Below are positions 1 to 9,675 of a stretch of 64,000 nucleotides of DNA, in pieces. The stretch covers positions 173,530-237,529 of the forward strand of contig JAJTUP010000091.1 of the NCBI GenBank assembly GCA_021399435.1. The letters run 5' to 3'. A program made the position numbers and the translations under genes. Below the pieces are notes generated by a model. The model saw nothing but the letters and a program-made list of their open reading frames with translations, was not told the DNA's origin and did no database searches. The stretch's first letter is position 1. The number at the start of each line of letters is the position of its first letter. This DNA comes from Diaporthe sp. PMI_573 (taxonomy: Eukaryota; Ascomycota; Sordariomycetes; Diaporthales; Diaporthaceae).

Positions 1-179
1 CACATCCGCTTCTGCTTTCGGAGACGCTCGACTTCTGCGTATAAGCCACATTTATCTTCCTGTCCTTGCACAAAAAGTTTAATACGCGATCTTATTTCCT
101 CTATTTTTGGAAGAGGCCTATTCGGTGGTGGCCCAGGACAGGGCGGCAATGTGGATGGTCGCTCATTAGATAAAGACAT
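1..179 (-). CDS. N-terminal end of an unidentified protein, cut by the window edge
   Basis: On the minus strand an ATG at 179 opens a frame that stays open to the window edge, giving about 59 residues. It begins MSLSNERPS, has a proline-rich stretch (PPCPGPPPNRPLP) and then a charged, probably helical segment with a basic cluster (RLRKQKR). The proline-rich start followed by a charged helix looks like the beginning of a real protein, possibly a coiled-coil or DNA-binding one. No domain can be named from this length. It could also be a chance open frame, since 59 codons is short. Confidence 0.4.
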   Translation of the reverse strand, partial: MSLSNERPSTLPPCPGPPPNRPLPKIEEIRSRIKLFVQGQEDKCGLYAEVERLRKQKRM

Positions 180-1337
180 TGTGTTAACAAAATCGTTTTA
201 AACGGCCCGTGAACACTGCACAGTAAATTCAGTCCCTCGTCACGAATTGATTGTGCTTTCAAACGCCCTACTTATACTATATTTTGATACCTTGGCTGCA
301 CCGTAATCTTTGTGTAAAGCTAAGTTGCACAAGGACCGTTCAAAGGACTATACTCAATTATGAGCATAATACAACGGCTGGTACTATGCATCTTGGATTT
401 TATTTCGGCACAATAGTATATGTACTTTGTGCTCTTAACTCGGCTAGGCTAACTAACGCGCGAAAAAGCATTAAGACATAGCTACTAAATTACCGTGCAA
501 TGTTCCTCCGCACTCAAGCAAAGATCAAGCTCAACTTTCTGCGCAATCAAAAAGAGTAAAACCGGGCCATATAGCTCGGAATTGCAAGGAATCCAAAGCG
601 ATAGCCGTACGATCTTTAGCGGTTGCCATGGCAAGTCAGTGGGAGGGTATGGAGGACGATTAACAGAAGAGTAGAAAAGAGCGGGAAGTATCATGTCTAG
701 ATCGGAAACCACGTTGGACGGGGCGGAGACCCGGGTGTGAGGTGGCCCTCGATATTTGCTCCCCAGCGGTATCCTAGTGGTCTGAATCGCCGATTGAGGC
801 CGACCAAGCCAGAAGCGCCGACTGAGGCAGGCTAAGCGAAGACCGTATGGCACTGACCGGGATCCGGGGAAAATTCAGCGATTTTCTGGTTAAATCCAGG
901 CGGTTGGGAGGGACACAGAAGCGCCGACTGAGGCAGTATCCCTAGTTGGGAGGTCTCCTTAAGCTTAGAATCTTCGTACATAGCGCCAATACAACAGCTT
1001 CCATGCTAGACATTGCTAGCCGTGACATTCTAGTGGAGGTTATCATTTGGGCCGCTTGTCCTTCGAATGTACCTCCGCATTTCTAAATGTACCTCTCATT
1101 ATGTGTTTCCTTCAACGATTCAACTCCTACAGACCCCCCCCACTCTCTACAGACCCATCGGTACAAGGCTGTAGCCATGATTCTAAAGCTACATAGAATA
1201 CATCCTGAATCCATCGACCTAAAAGACGTAGATTTGTCAACAGCATATAACTAGACATTAATGTCTTGGTTGTGCCCAGCTCTATAGGCCCATATATTTG
1301 CTTCAATTGAAGTTAGCTCAAGTTGAGGAGGTGAGAA
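180..1337. other. Intergenic stretch without a recognisable gene
   Basis: The open frames here (for example 485-853 on the minus strand) are short, of odd composition and match nothing I recognise. The stretch holds a 20-bp direct repeat (listed separately) and a short C-run near 1135. No transposon ends were found. Confidence 0.5.
811..936. repeat. 20-bp direct repeat, two copies
   Basis: The 20-mer AGAAGCGCCGACTGAGGCAG occurs at 811-830 and again at 917-936, identical and 106 bases apart. A related, shorter motif (CGCCGATTGAGGC) lies just before at about 788. The function is unknown. It may be a remnant of a small tandem repeat. Confidence 0.7.
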
Positions 1338-2816
1338 TCACGTCGGGATAATGAAAAGGTGACATACGATGTCTTTCCCGCCGTCGCATGCAAAGTAGAT
1401 CTCCCACTGGTGATCGTTGACAGATATCAGTGGCAGCGTCATGATCATACTGGTGTCAGTGACTGGCTGAGAACCAGTCGCATTTTGCACGGGAAGTGTA
1501 TGGAGACGCCTGTGGATAGCGGCTGCCATCATGCCTAGCTGGACAAGGGGATCTGTGCCTGTGGTCACTGTCTTGGTTTCGATGACAACCGCGATCGGGT
1601 CGGTAACCAGGGGAGAGTAGGTGGATGGGTTAATGGATTGTGACAGTTCAGGAGATGTCTGCTTGAGTTGCACTAACACTGTCTGGATTGCAGTGTGCAG
1701 AGACGTGCCGGGCGAAGGCACAAGGACCAGAGCAAAATCGACCTTCTTAGAGCCGGTCTTGGTGTGGACTGCACCATCCAGGCGGGGACTTGTGATTTGG
1801 CTCTCGGAGAACGGATCGGATTCGTCTGGCTGGCTTAGGTCCTCAACGCTGTTGTTGGTACTGCTGCTATCTGTCGTGGCCTCGCTTAGGGACCACGCCG
1901 GAATGGGTGCATTTGTCACGGCGCCGTTGCGTGCAGCCCTCGGTCTGCCCTGCTTCAACTGCGGCACGCAATCTCCTGTGATGGTGGCACTCGTGACATT
2001 CTCCACGAATATACGATGGCGCTCCATCGTTGTGTCGTTGGCTGCAGTCTCGCTTGTCCTTTCGAGGCCACTCCCAAAAGCCAATGTCAGGAGCGGGTGA
2101 TGCACTGCTGAGTTCCAATGCGCTTCATGTCTCCTCCGGCTGTAGGACTCATCGGCCTCACGTATTACATCCAGCAGCCTACCCATCTCTTCCAGTGCTC
2201 TCTGCTTCCTGCGACCAGCTTCATCCTGATCCACATCGAGCGGCGTTGTAAACCATGACTCTTCAACCTCCGCGAAACGTTTGTATCTCTTCATCAATGC
2301 GGTGAACTCGCTGCGGACCTCTATAGGCACAAACTTCTTGTGATTCAAGTTGACACGACTGATGTCCACGCAGAGTCCTTCAACATCAGACGGTGGGTCT
2401 TCGGATCGGCTGCGCAAGACGGGCTTCTCAAGGGAATAGAGGTCTCGAAAGGACTTGGCAGGGCTGGTGCTACGCCCGCGCCTGCGGCCGGCGTGCTTCG
2501 AGGGAGAGGTTGGTCGGAGAATCGGACGGTGCTGTAAGGTCTTCGAGACTTTCGGCGTGTGATCATGGTCGACTTGGACTTGATCGGCACTCTCCCGGGG
2601 GGGCACCTGTGGGACTTCCCGTGTTCGTTTCTTGGTTGGCCACTCGGCGGCGATGTCAGCCTGTGGCTGCCGTGACGAAGCAGCGCTCTCAGGCGGCGTC
2701 GCAGGCATCGCGAACCTGTTGGCGGAACGAGGGCACTTGTCTAGCTGAACATCCGAATGTGGTAAGGAGAGAAGCCAACCATGAATCCGATCGTGGTCAG
2801 GAAGATAACTTTCCAT
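1338..2816 (-). CDS. PD-(D/E)XK nuclease-like domain protein (fungal family)
   Basis: This is a single-exon protein of 492 residues. It begins with the short IHGWLLSLP segment common at the start of this fungal family, then a long low-complexity, basic and Ser/Pro-rich region (about 40-125) with an NLS-like TKKRTR. The C-terminal half carries the nuclease-like core: KVDFAL (Asp360) and, about fifty residues on, AVVIETKT (Glu413, Lys415), the D...ExK arrangement of PD-(D/E)XK folds. A glutamine follows at 426 in QLGMMAAAIH. The family is widespread in filamentous fungi, usually in accessory regions, and its biological role is not established. The frame is intact and the start is the first ATG. 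Activity is inferred only from the retained D-E-K residues. Confidence 0.75.
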   Translation of the reverse strand: MESYLPDHDRIHGWLLSLPHSDVQLDKCPRSANRFAMPATPPESAASSRQPQADIAAEWPTKKRTREVPQVPPRESADQVQVDHDHTPKVSKTLQHRPILRPTSPSKHAGRRRGRSTSPAKSFRDLYSLEKPVLRSRSEDPPSDVEGLCVDISRVNLNHKKFVPIEVRSEFTALMKRYKRFAEVEESWFTTPLDVDQDEAGRRKQRALEEMGRLLDVIREADESYSRRRHEAHWNSAVHHPLLTLAFGSGLERTSETAANDTTMERHRIFVENVTSATITGDCVPQLKQGRPRAARNGAVTNAPIPAWSLSEATTDSSSTNNSVEDLSQPDESDPFSESQITSPRLDGAVHTKTGSKKVDFALVLVPSPGTSLHTAIQTVLVQLKQTSPELSQSINPSTYSPLVTDPIAVVIETKTVTTGTDPLVQLGMMAAAIHRRLHTLPVQNATGSQPVTDTSMIMTLPLISVNDHQWEIYFACDGGKDIVCHLFIIPT

Positions 2817-3748
2817 GGTTATATTGAGGAGATTAACAGAGATGGGCGGCCATACAAGAGTTGACCGTGCAGAGGGTGTTGGTTCTCAAAAGATGCATGT
2901 TATTGTTGATGATGCTGGTTCTCCAAGCAACGGCCTGGCTGCATGCGCTAAATCAGCGGGGCACATCCCGGTCGCAGGCGTGGGGTCCGCCGACCAATCG
3001 CTGACACTGCGGCTCTACTGCCATGATTGATTGTGATTATTAGCCTGCAAAGCAGCCGGAGCTGCGGTGTCGCTGAGATGTATGCATTGATTGTGGTTGC
3101 GGTTGATTAAAGTTTGAAGTCGAATAACAATTTGGAAAGGACTTCTGTGCTTTTTTGTGGCGTAGAAAACAGCCACAGATCCCATAGGGGTACAGGAGAC
3201 CGGACCCTACGGGCCCGCCATCAAGCCTTCGGAACGAGTCTTTCAGTTTGTGGGCTTGATGAAGGTCTACAGTTTGAGATGAGATGTCGCGGGCACATCA
3301 TGGTTGTGGCTGATAAGCGCACGGACCATTGAAGTGTTTTGAAGATTGTGTTAGATTGGCGCCTGTGTGCGGATAGAAGGGAGTTTGCTCCTCGTTATAA
3401 CAATGTGTGGCTTGTGGCGGTGAAAACATCAAGAATGGACAAACGCCCCCGCACGATGACGAAGCGAGCAAGAACAAGATCATCAAGACTTCAGTCAATA
3501 AGATCATCAATTTGTAACCCACAATCTACTGAATTCACCCCTACCCCATCGCGTATCCAACAGATTGCATCCAGCGCACGGACCAAGGAGATTCTCTCTT
3601 ATCCCATCTCATCATCATGATTCCAGTTCAATTCAGCAACCATTGATGGTGTTGAGATGAATACCCTTGAGAACTACGAGAAATCCAGGCAGTAGACATC
3701 ACGCTGAACCCTCCACCCGCTGAGAACCCATCGATCCACGGACATGCA
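2817..3748. other. Intergenic stretch, likely promoter side of the PD-(D/E)XK gene
   Basis: About 0.9 kb lies between the start of the PD-(D/E)XK gene and the end of the helicase remnant. Several copies of a TTGATTGTG-like motif occur between 3021 and 3110. Short open frames on both strands match nothing I know. No transposon ends were seen. Confidence 0.4.
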
Positions 3749-4484
3749 TCACAAACGCTGGCCCTCATAAATTCGTTTCGTCTCCGCCGCTAAGTTCTTG
3801 AGTCTCTGCGTGGCATCTACCATGGTCTGGTCCAGCCTGTTACCGATGAAATCCTGGGGCCGTACAGGGCTGAGAAGCTTGATACCTTGAAGCGTCTTAC
3901 ATCTGGACAACTGCACATAGAGACTGGTAAAATCGCACTTGGAGGGTTCGCCATTAGTCATACGATTTCCCCTCAGCTCCAAGAGAACCTCGGCAAACGT
4001 TTTGGACTGGGACTTATAGTCGGTAAGAACAAAGGCGGGGACAACTGGCAGTCCCCGCCGGGTGCATTTCGTCGACAAGAACTTGAAGTGGGAATCGGTT
4101 GGATCAAGGGTGTGCGAGGTTGGGCGGATGAGCACCATCTCCGCTGGGAGGGCGGGGACCGCCAAACTCGCCGTCTCGCTCGACTGTAATAAGATGCCTA
4201 GCGGTGGGCCGAAGTGGATGGTGACGTCGTCCGCAAGATGGTATCCCGGGTGTTTCGGATCGGGGATGATGTCTGCTGCAGTAAATTCTGCGCCATTGAC
4301 AACCTTTAATCCGGTGTATATATTCTTGTTGACAACCACAGGCATCCCCTGGGCATAGAAGAAGAGGCCTGGGACCTTGCACTTAGAGTCGTCCCCTTGC
4401 TCGATCGCCTGCGCGATCTCATACTGGGACAGGCCGGCTCTTCTCCAGGTATGGGTCGGCACGAAGACGGAGATGTGCCTCTCG
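3749..4484 (-). pseudogene. C-terminal fragment of a PIF1/RecD-like helicase
   Basis: About 245 residues on the minus strand end at a natural stop. They contain late SF1B helicase motifs: FVLTDYKSQSKTF matches the conserved motif around the HKSQG box, and FTSLYVQLSRCKTLQGIKLL matches the Y-V-x-L-S-R box (motif VI). The N-terminal part, with the Walker A and B boxes, is absent. The reading frame is cut exactly at 4485, where the terminal repeat of the hAT element begins, and it does not resume at the other end of that element. Such helicases occur as cellular PIF1 genes and in Helitron-type elements in fungi. I cannot tell which this was. Confidence 0.7.
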
Positions 4485-4501
4485 CAGTGAAGTAAATAGT
4501 G
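4485..4501 (+). repeat. Left terminal inverted repeat of the hAT element
   Basis: CAGTGAAGTAAATAGTG starts with the CAGTG common at hAT ends and is the exact complement of 7835-7851. Confidence 0.85.
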
Positions 4502-4951
4502 CAAAATACCGTATACGATATTTTTTCAACCCCACACTGCACTGGATTGTTTAGGAATTCGGTGCACTGCACGGCATACGGTATTACACTGTATTTAAGC
4601 AATATCGTATCGTAATATCATATCGCACGGCGTGCGAAGAGCCGCATGGCCTAAGCATAAAACTAACCAAATTGAGTAAGGTTGAGATTCAAGTTTGTCT
4701 CGCGGACCATAACAAGATGAAGCTATTCACAGCTAACATATAAGATTATACTATTGCCAGATAACGAGAACGCTCCGGAAACCGTTTTCCTAGACCTCAC
4801 TCGCGTAGGTTAAGGGTTTACTTGAGCTACAGTCTACAGAATTGACTAATTTAACGTCACTCCTATTGCTTAGGTGGGAGAATGAAGTAGAACTAGAGGT
4901 CAAAAGAAAACTCCAGAGATTCGAGCATTTTGAGTTTGAATTGCTTGCATA

Positions 4952-7327
4952 CTATCTATTGCTCGTAATATCAGGTATAATGTTAGAAGACCCCTGCTGT
5001 TCATCCTCTCCAATGATAGCTGTGTCCAAGACAAGCTCAACGTCGTCAACCCAAGCCAAGTTGCGAGTCTTCGACCAAGACTTTATGCACTCAATTGCCT
5101 CAATTATATCAACCCCTAACCTGTTCCTGCGATCTTGGAGGGCGATTTTTGTATCAGAGAAGAGACGTTCTAGCTCAGCAGACATCGCAGGAATTGACAA
5201 AAGATCGAGCGCCATTTTGGAAAGGTTTGGATAGAGCGTTTGTTGTGTATCCTCAAGCCACCACTTTCGTACATCTTTGACTTTGATTCTTGGGGCTGAT
5301 ATATAGTTCTGATACTCATCAAATAGGGTGGGAAGCTCGGGATCCTCATGTTCGTCTTCCCATGCAAGAAACGAGTTCTTCACTAGTGGCTTTTCAACCA
5401 AGGACTGGGCTGATGACTCCACTGACTTGGCGAGTGGTGCGTAACGAGACCTCCAGAGATCTTCCACGGCAGTCTTATTGCTCTCAATCCACTCGGGATG
5501 TTCCTCCCAGGCAGTGTCAAAGTAGTGCCACTTTCGATGAGGGCTGAGGACAATAGCTGCAACATAAGCAGATGACCGCTCTGTAAGAGTGTAATATGCG
5601 TCGAGTTTCGCCCATCCAGCATCAATACAAGGCGCCATAAAAGCGTCATCTGCGTACTCGATTCGTGCAGCCTCAAATTTGCTAAGCAGGAAGTCCATTA
5701 TTGGTAGCGTTCGATCGATTGTATGCGCGTGACCTTCTGCAGCCTTGGTGGCATCGGTGAATGATTTGAGGAAGTTGCAGATTTTTTTCAGTTCAGCCCA
5801 GTCTTGCTCGGAAACTAGAAACTATTAGTGTTGTCCTCTCAGTTGGATATATAACATACGCGAATCAAGCTTAAGGTCCTTCTCCTTTGAGCAGTAGTAA
5901 TCAATTTGATCTGCGAGCTCAATGGCTCTCTCAACCATGTGGTACTTTGAGTTCCATCTTGTATCGTTGTCACGAAGAAGACCCTTTTTCTCACTGATCT
6001 CTTTAAACCTCTGTATCCGTTGTGCACTACATCGGATAAAGACAACGATGTTGTGGAGCTTGCCAAGAGGACCAGTCTTCCTCCACTTCAATATATCAGC
6101 GTCTGAAGGCTTGATATATTCGCTTGTAGTGTCATTTTTAACCTGGTTTTTCGTAGGGGCTTCGTCGGGTGCGGACTTTGGGAACATAAACGCATGCGCT
6201 GCTAGATTGATGGTATGACCGTTACAACGAAGGCGGTGATGTTTCGCGTCGTATATGATATTGTGCCTCTCGTTCAACACTATTACTCATTAGTATTGTT
6301 CTCGTAATAAATTGATAGAGGCGTACATTTCTGTAGAGAATTCATCAACGTATCATTCGAGTCTGCATTGTCTGAAACAAAGTATCCAATCTGGGTGACA
6401 ATTCCGTATTCCTCGACGACACTCATCACAATATGGGCCTGATTCTCTCCTGAATGCTTGCCGTGTACCTCTCGTAAAGCAACACAATATGAAACCAGCT
6501 CGCCGTTGCTATCAATGAAGTGTGCAACAATACCAAGGATACCAAGCTTATTTGGAGAGGACCATATATCGACGGTGAAGTGTATTCTCGAGATAGCTGA
6601 TTGGAGAACTTGTCGTATACGTCGCTTTTGCGTCTCAAACGTTCGCATCACCCACTCGCGAATCGTTTGATGTGATGTAGGTAAAATCGAGAGGACTCCA
6701 GGATTGAGGAATTTGAGCAAGCTAAAAGGGCATAAGATTAGTATATGAACCATTAATTTAAGTATGTTAGAGAACTTACGCTCGAAAGGTTTCTCTTGTT
6801 GCCATACGAAGTGCAATCCCGCAGCCTGCAATCCACTCCACATACAGCTGCTCAAACTTATCAGCGTCAAGATCTGTCGTTTCGTCATCGTGTCGACGGC
6901 GTTTGAGGGGATTCGCGTTCTGAGACATCCGTGAGAAGGCTTCCTCAAGGTGATTCCTTGTTTTAGCAGCCCTTTCTTCATTAGGCGTTAATATATCGAG
7001 AGTAGTGTGAGATTTGAGGTGCTTGTAGATGTGTGTCGTGCCTCCATTTTCGAGATATTCGGCAGGCTTCCCTTTACAGTACTTGCAACGCCATATAATC
7101 TGACCTTCCGTATTACGGACGATCTGATTCCTCCCGAAGGGCGTATGATCCCATATCTTTGACGTACGCTTCTTCTTCTTAAATTGAGCGGTTAACAACG
7201 GCGAAATAGATGTCTCTCCGACGTCAGTATCTCCGTTGTCGCTGATAACCGACGAATCAGGGGCTATTGAAGTCTGGGATGATGTAGCCGTGAAGGAAGC
7301 GCTAATACCTGAGCGCTGAGAAGTCAT
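4952..7327 (-). CDS. hAT-family transposase, four exons, intact
   Basis: The transposase cuts and re-inserts the surrounding element in the nucleus. Four exons on the minus strand are 7327-6780, 6721-6327, 6279-5860 and 5814-4952. The introns of 58, 47 and 45 bp have GTAAGT, GTACGC and GTATGT donors, ACTAAT-type branch sites and AG ends. They join to an uninterrupted 741-residue frame, and the exon sum divides by three. The start chosen is MTSQRSG; an upstream in-frame start exists but has a less plausible sequence. The domains in order are a BED zinc finger (WRCKYCKG...HIYKHLKSH, about residues 78-107), the RNase-H-like core with VDIWSS and VSDNAD supplying acidic residues, and the C-terminal hAT dimerisation region with SAELERLFSD. 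No stop or frameshift was found, so it could be functional. Confidence 0.88.
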
Positions 7328-7834
7328 TATTTCGTAGAATAAGACTTGTTGATGAAGTAGGTGAAAATTCAGGAGCTGACACGCTTCACGTAAGGGGCAC
7401 AGGCCGTATTCATCCAAAAGCGTGCTTGGAACCAGCAAATTGATTGCATTGAAGAAAAGAACTGAAAGCTCTCGGAGAGCTGGCTAGCTTGTTACATACT
7501 CAACGCTCAGGAGTTTGTGGCGAGGCCTTTATTTGGTGGCGTTATTAGCATCGGCATCAGCTGAGTGCAGATCAACAGCCCAACCGGGTTACACTTCATT
7601 AGTAAAAAGTTCTGTAAATTGGGATTTTCATAATGCCTCATGTATGGGGAGAGACATCGTATTACTCGTATTACATACCGGTAGTACTTGCACCATATTT
7701 GATATCATATTTATACGATATTTGAACGACCATGCACTGTATTACACGGTTTCCGGTGCTGCTTGCACTGCACGGTATAAAAATACCGTGCAGGCAATAC
7801 GATATTGAATATGATATCGTCTTATTTACGGCCA

Positions 7835-7851
7835 CACTATTTACTTCACTG
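7835..7851 (-). repeat. Right terminal inverted repeat of the hAT element
   Basis: The 17 bases are the exact reverse complement of 4485-4501. Directly outside it begins the truncated end of a second hAT transposase gene. Confidence 0.85.
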
Positions 7852-9067
7852 AGGAAAGTCGGTGGCTTGAGCGAATGTCGCAAACCAGGTTATGCAATTT
7901 GCCTGTTTGATATCAGTCCAGAAATCCGCCTGATCAGACGTCCTACTGACCAACTGGACCTCTTTTGCGCCATGCCATCCACTCACGGTCAGTTGCTAGG
8001 GCTTCGTCGAACTCGTCGGCCTCCATACCATTCTCGTATGGTGCAAATAGCAGGGCCTTTGCAGAGAGGTTGAGGATATGGCCAAAGCAACGGCCTCGTC
8101 GACTTGCGCCGTGGAATCCCAAGAGATCTCCCAACTCCCCCATTGCGGTATCGTTATTAGTAGCGTTGTCAAGGACGGCATATCCTATCTTGCCAGTAAT
8201 ATTGAATCTCTGCAAGATGCTGTAGACAACTTCCGCGATGTTAAAGCCCGTATGGCGTTGAGAGATCTCGGGAACCCCCAGGATCAACTTCACGGGCTTC
8301 CCTTCGTCGTCCCTGCAGAAGCAAGCAATACCATACAGGGGGAGTTGGTTCCTAGCTGTCCAGCCATCAAAGGAGATGTGGACAAGACCCTGCCGGCTTT
8401 CCAGGTAGGTGGTGATAGTGGCAGAATGTTTCTCGAACTCGGAGATGATCTTGCTGCGAATAGCGTCGCCAGACAGGTGTGCGTTCTGTATGGCCACAGC
8501 TGGGTTCAGGTATTCAAAGATCTGGCGCAACATGGGGTTCTCCGCCTCGGTAAATGGCTTATTGCCCGATACAATATAATGTACAAGGAGTCGCCTGAAC
8601 TCGCTTCTGTTAAAGGACTTGATAAACACGTTGGCGATTGCCTGGTCACGTGGCTGGGAGACGTCCAATTTGAAGGCGTCTACAATCGATCTCTGTGTAG
8701 GCCGTGGTGGTTGGCTAGATCTACGCTTCTCCATCACCCCCTTGGGCTGGCTGGCAGGAGCGGTGATCTGGTGGGCTTTGTAGAGGTGGTCCATCATATT
8801 TACTGTGCCTTTTTCCTTGTACGCAGCTGGCTTGTGGCTTCTCTTTTGCACACAGAGTTTGCAAAGCCAGTGGCGGTCTCTGCCATCTTTCTCGATGTCA
8901 TAGCCGTAGGCCCAGACCCAAGCCTTGAGATCGCGTGTGCGCTCGCTGTGGGTCCAGCCAGCCCAGCGAGCTGTTTCAAAGAGACCATCCAAGGCCTGGA
9001 CGTCGTCAGGAGGAGGAACGAGGGGATGATCGGCAGGAAAATCAACGGGAGATACGTTGTCATCCAT
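7852..9067 (-). pseudogene. Second hAT transposase gene, 3' half missing
   Basis: The open N-terminal part is exon 1 at 9067-7951 and the start of exon 2 at 7902-7852, with an intron at 7903-7950 (GTCAGT donor, CAG end). About 389 residues remain. A BED-type finger (LCKLCVQK...HLYKAH) is followed by the first catalytic block ISFDGWTARNQLPLYG and by VLDNATNND and FGHILNLSAKALLF. After the splice the frame continues GKLHNLVCDIRSSH, the same place as GKLHNIVVFIRCSA in the intact hAT next door, and then stops dead at the terminal repeat of that element. The rest of the gene, including the dimerisation domain, is not on the other side. A decayed relative lies at 32880-33485. Confidence 0.8.
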
Positions 9068-9305
9068 AATATAGGCCTGTAGGCATTGCTTGGTGTCACA
9101 GAACGAGGGAGATCAAAGGGTCTGGCAGGCATCACGCGTACATCACGCGTGTATGTCGCGCCAAGCCTCTATCGTGATTGTATTGACCGGCTATATTTGA
9201 GCCTATATAGCTGACTCAGGGGACCAAGGGGCTCAAAAAGCATAAAAAATGGGTCGACGGCAACGAAGGCAACGTAAAGGCAATATTGCCCATCTGAGAT
9301 TGCGT

Positions 9306-9326
9306 CAGTGATGTTATTGGATTGGA
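9306..9326 (+). repeat. Left inverted repeat of the third hAT element
   Basis: The 21 bases starting CAGTGATGTTATT are the exact complement of 12151-12171. Confidence 0.75.
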
Positions 9327-9675
9327 GGCAATTTGGATTGGATTGGATTTGTCGGAAAATGGCTGGACTGGATTTGGGTTTCTCGAAGATTTGGACTGGA
9401 TTGGATTGATTGGCAACCAGCTCCTGGAGCTCCAATGGTCTAACCTGATAAGGCAAGAGCTAAGCCTAATTGAGTGGTCATTAGGAGTCTCCCGTCGTAG
9501 CTCCCGTCGCAGACCACGACACGACGCGCGAACTATCGTTCCGCTATTGGGTTAACATCTAACACGCGCAGATTGCTGCGCTATTAAAAGCATGGAGGCA
9601 AACGCGTCGCTCGCGACTTCAGCAGTCCTTCTACTGTGGCAGACGTGTCTGAACAGTTCACTCACCAGCTACACC

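Larger units (their letters stand above)
4485..7851 (-). mobile_element. hAT transposon, structurally complete (3,367 bp)
   Basis: The element is bounded by perfect 17-bp terminal inverted repeats, CAGTGAAGTAAATAGTG at 4485-4501 and its complement at 7835-7851. It carries one complete transposase gene on the minus strand. The subterminal regions are rich in copies of an ATACGATATT-type motif in both orientations (for example around 4510, 4600, 7720 and 7800), as expected for transposase-binding repeats. The 8-bp flanks are GCCTCTCG on the left and AGGAAAGT on the right. They do not match, so no target-site duplication is present. The left flank is helicase sequence and the right flank is another hAT gene, which suggests that the element lies on a recombination junction. 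Confidence 0.85.

Noticed and set aside
1621..2100. Plus-strand frames across the PD-(D/E)XK gene
   Set aside because: They are antisense to a coherent 492-codon gene and have no motifs of their own.
8078..9082. A 334-codon plus-strand open frame
   Set aside because: It is the antisense shadow of the truncated hAT gene, which has clear transposase motifs on the minus strand.
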